From NCBI GenBank assembly GCA_035236585.1, contig CP141132.1:43837880-43901879 (forward strand): DNA of 64,000 nucleotides, given 5' to 3'. Positions 61,867 to 64,000 of the stretch are shown one piece after another. Positions within the stretch are counted from its first letter, which is position 1. Every line of letters starts with the position of its first letter. This DNA comes from Warburgia ugandensis (taxonomy: Eukaryota > Streptophyta > Magnoliopsida > Canellales > Canellaceae). The translations under genes and the position numbers were made by a program. The notes under the pieces are model-generated. The model searched no databases. It saw nothing but the letters and a program-made list of their open reading frames with translations, and was not told where the DNA came from.

Positions 61867-64000
61867 AGATGTGAGTTAAGAAAGTAACTCATATAAAAGT
61901 GTATTATGAAATGTGAGACAAATGCATCCCGGAAAAGAGGCTACGGGGTCTGTTGATTCTTCCACTAACACCCCAAAGCAAGAAGCTCACATGGAAGAAT
62001 TTATGATACATATGAGGAAGAATTTTAAATAGTATATGCAGTAACAACAAACCCCAATCTAAACATCATCCACACCTAGCATTCCAGCATTGAGCCCCGG
62101 TAAGGGTAGTTCAGAGGCTGCATTTTGGTGGAGGATAGCACAGAGGACTTATTTTCCTCAGCCAAGTAATATTTTATGGGATGACTTTTGAAGGATTTTT
62201 TATGATAAATACTTCCCTCCCCATGTTCATGCTAGAATGGAGAGAGAATTTCTTAATGTGCAATAAGGAGATCTTACAGTCTTACAATATAAGAATAAGT
62301 TTGTACATTTGAGGTTTACACCAGATATCTGCACTTCATATAAGAAAGTTACAGAAAGATTTGTTCAAGGTTTACACTCAAGGTTGAGGAGTAAGGTTAT
62401 GGGGACACCACCTTAGATCAAAGCAAAAATAGTGGAAATGGCTTCTATTTTTGAAGAGAAATACTTATATAATCAACTAGAGTGACGAGACAAAGAGAAA
62501 TATAGTACAATTCCAGCACGTTGGAGTAGGGTTAAGCACCCTTCTTCATTATTTACTTGGGGGCCACATAGACACCAAGGACCACTAGCTACCAAGCAAA
62601 GTAGAGGATAAAAAAGGAGACAGTGTCCAAGATGTAAAGGTTACCATCCTGGTTCCTTTATTTTAGACCGAGACAATAGGGACCACTGATACAATGTTAT
62701 AGATGTGGTGAACAAGGACACTTTATGAATGAGTTCCCTAAGAGACAAATAGGCAGTGGGCCCAAAATAGAAAATGTGCCTCAAAGTCAAGGTCAAGTAT
62801 TCGATATCTTTTATGAATAGGCTAGGGACTCAAATGCGGTGATTGAAGGTACTATTTTAATTTCATATAGACATGTTAAAGTTTTATTTGATCCAGGTTC
62901 TACGAATTCATTATCTCCAACATTTTTGCATCTAGTGTGTGTTTACCTGTACATAATTTGTGGTTTAGCTTGGATATAACTACACTAGTAGGTAAATCAA
63001 TTAGTATTCATGAGTTTCTTTGGGAAGTGCATATTAAAGTAGTGGGGAAACAGTTGAAAGCTTATCTTATTCTACTCGATATGGTGGATTTTGATATTAT
63101 ATTTGGAATGGATTGGCTAGCAATGAATTGGGTGACAATGGATTATCGTAGGAAGAAGGTCATGTTCAACATAACAAGACAAACAATAATCTTGTTCCAA
63201 GGGAGACTAGATACCAATAGTGTTTGTGTGATTTCAGCCATGAAGGTAGCGAGACATATCTCAAAAGGATGTTAGGCCTTTTTAGCAAGTGTAGTAGCCA
63301 TGGATGCTGAACAACCTAAACTTGAGGAGTTGGAAGCTGTTAGAGAATTCCATCATGTTTTTCCTAAAGAACTTCCAAGATTACCTCCAAGGAGAGAAAT
63401 TGATTTTGCCATTGAACTTGTGCCAGGCGCAACTCCTATTTCTAAGGCAACATATCAGATGGCTCCAACATAATTAAATCAGAAGGCTTAGGGGTTGATA
63501 GTAGGTATGCTCTCAAGAAAGTGGAAATTACTTCATGATATAGTTGAATGTAAACCAAAAATTCAATATAGGGATAAAGGATCATTTGTGGGCAACTTAG
63601 CAGTGAAATCTACTATAATTGAGAAGGTTCTCTAAGCTCAGAAAGAAGACACAGATATACAGGCATTGATTAGTACATCAAGGTTTAATCAAAGTGTAGA
63701 TGGAGGTATGCAATTCAGTAGAAGATTAGTAGTTCCATCAAATAAAGTGTTCAAACAAGAAATTCCTCAGTAGGCACATCACTCATGATATGCCATTCAC
63801 CTAGGGGAACCAAGATGTATCATGACTTAGAAAGAAATATTTTGTAGAAAGGAATGAAGAAGGATGTGAGAGAATGTGTAGCGAGGTGTTTAACCTACCA
63901 ATAAGTAAAGGCTAAAAACAAGAGGCCTATAGGAATGTTACAAACCCTAGATCTTCCCTAGTGAAAATGGCATCACATCACTATGGACTTCATTAGTGGC
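61867..64000 (+). mobile_element. Plus-strand Ty3/gypsy fossil, gag to integrase, running off the window
   Basis: Domains on plus: gag about 61921-62560 (start-like region near 61929; YDKYFPPHVHARMEREFL near 62200-62260), CCHC-type knuckle near 62695-62740 (CYRCGEQGHF), protease about 62850-63180 (LFDPGSTNSL and FDIIFGMDWL; the 112-residue frame 62937-63275 lies here), RT start about 63340-63480 (LPRLPPRREIDF-like), integrase HHCC and early core about 63770-64000 (GMKKDVRECVARCLTY). Most RT and RNase H sequence is not present between them. It is decayed, and its 5' LTR and PBS are not seen; it abuts the neighbouring element head to head. Lineage within chromovirus-like gypsy is not certain. 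Confidence 0.8.

Overview
The window looks like intergenic heterochromatin from a large, repeat-rich seed-plant genome, most likely a flowering plant. The evidence is AT-rich, stop-dense sequence, Athila/Tat-like and chromovirus-like Ty3/gypsy remains, a TRIM, plant-type primer sites (tRNA-Asp and initiator tRNA-Met) and very long GA/CT and GT microsatellites. I found no host protein gene, rRNA, tRNA gene or CRISPR. Longer open frames are low-complexity, repeat-derived, or pieces of decayed retroelements. The species cannot be named from the sequence alone.

Layout: 1-3891 is the 3' part of a long plus-strand LTR of a chromovirus-like (Tekay/Del type) family. From 3892 to about 38755 runs an array of minus-strand Athila/Tat-like units in the order LTR remnant, 5' leader with PBS, LTR-a, interior A, LTR-b, interior B, LTR-c, interior C. 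Interiors A and C hold only gag and protease sequence; interior B holds neither. Interior A is interrupted at 9814-10569 by a palindromic TRIM flanked by a 5-bp target duplication. LTR-c is interrupted twice: by a 4.9-kb solo LTR of the chromovirus-like family (20592-25481, duplication CTTTC) and by a 6.6-kb non-coding Athila/Tat-like element (25561-32148, duplication GCTAG).

From about 38756 onward come an LTR-like fragment, an unassigned stretch, and a minus-strand chromovirus pol fossil (40600-46717) split by a 3.1-kb solo LTR of the Athila/Tat-like family in the opposite orientation. Next is a 4.7-kb chromovirus-type LTR (46718-51377) carrying two tandem arrays and long microsatellites, then an unassigned 2.7 kb. 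A nearly full-length but decayed minus-strand chromovirus follows (LTR, PPT, chromodomain-like end, IN, RNase H, RT, PR, gag, initiator-Met PBS; about 54100-61866). Head to head with it is a plus-strand gypsy fossil running off the window end.

The parts do not form a host pathway; the window records layered retrotransposition, LTR-LTR recombination and microsatellite growth. The most unusual object is the TRIM: it is an inverted dimer inserted as one unit, and each of its LTRs carries a match to the plant snRNA upstream sequence element placed 24 bp from a TATA box, the spacing used by RNA polymerase III snRNA promoters.
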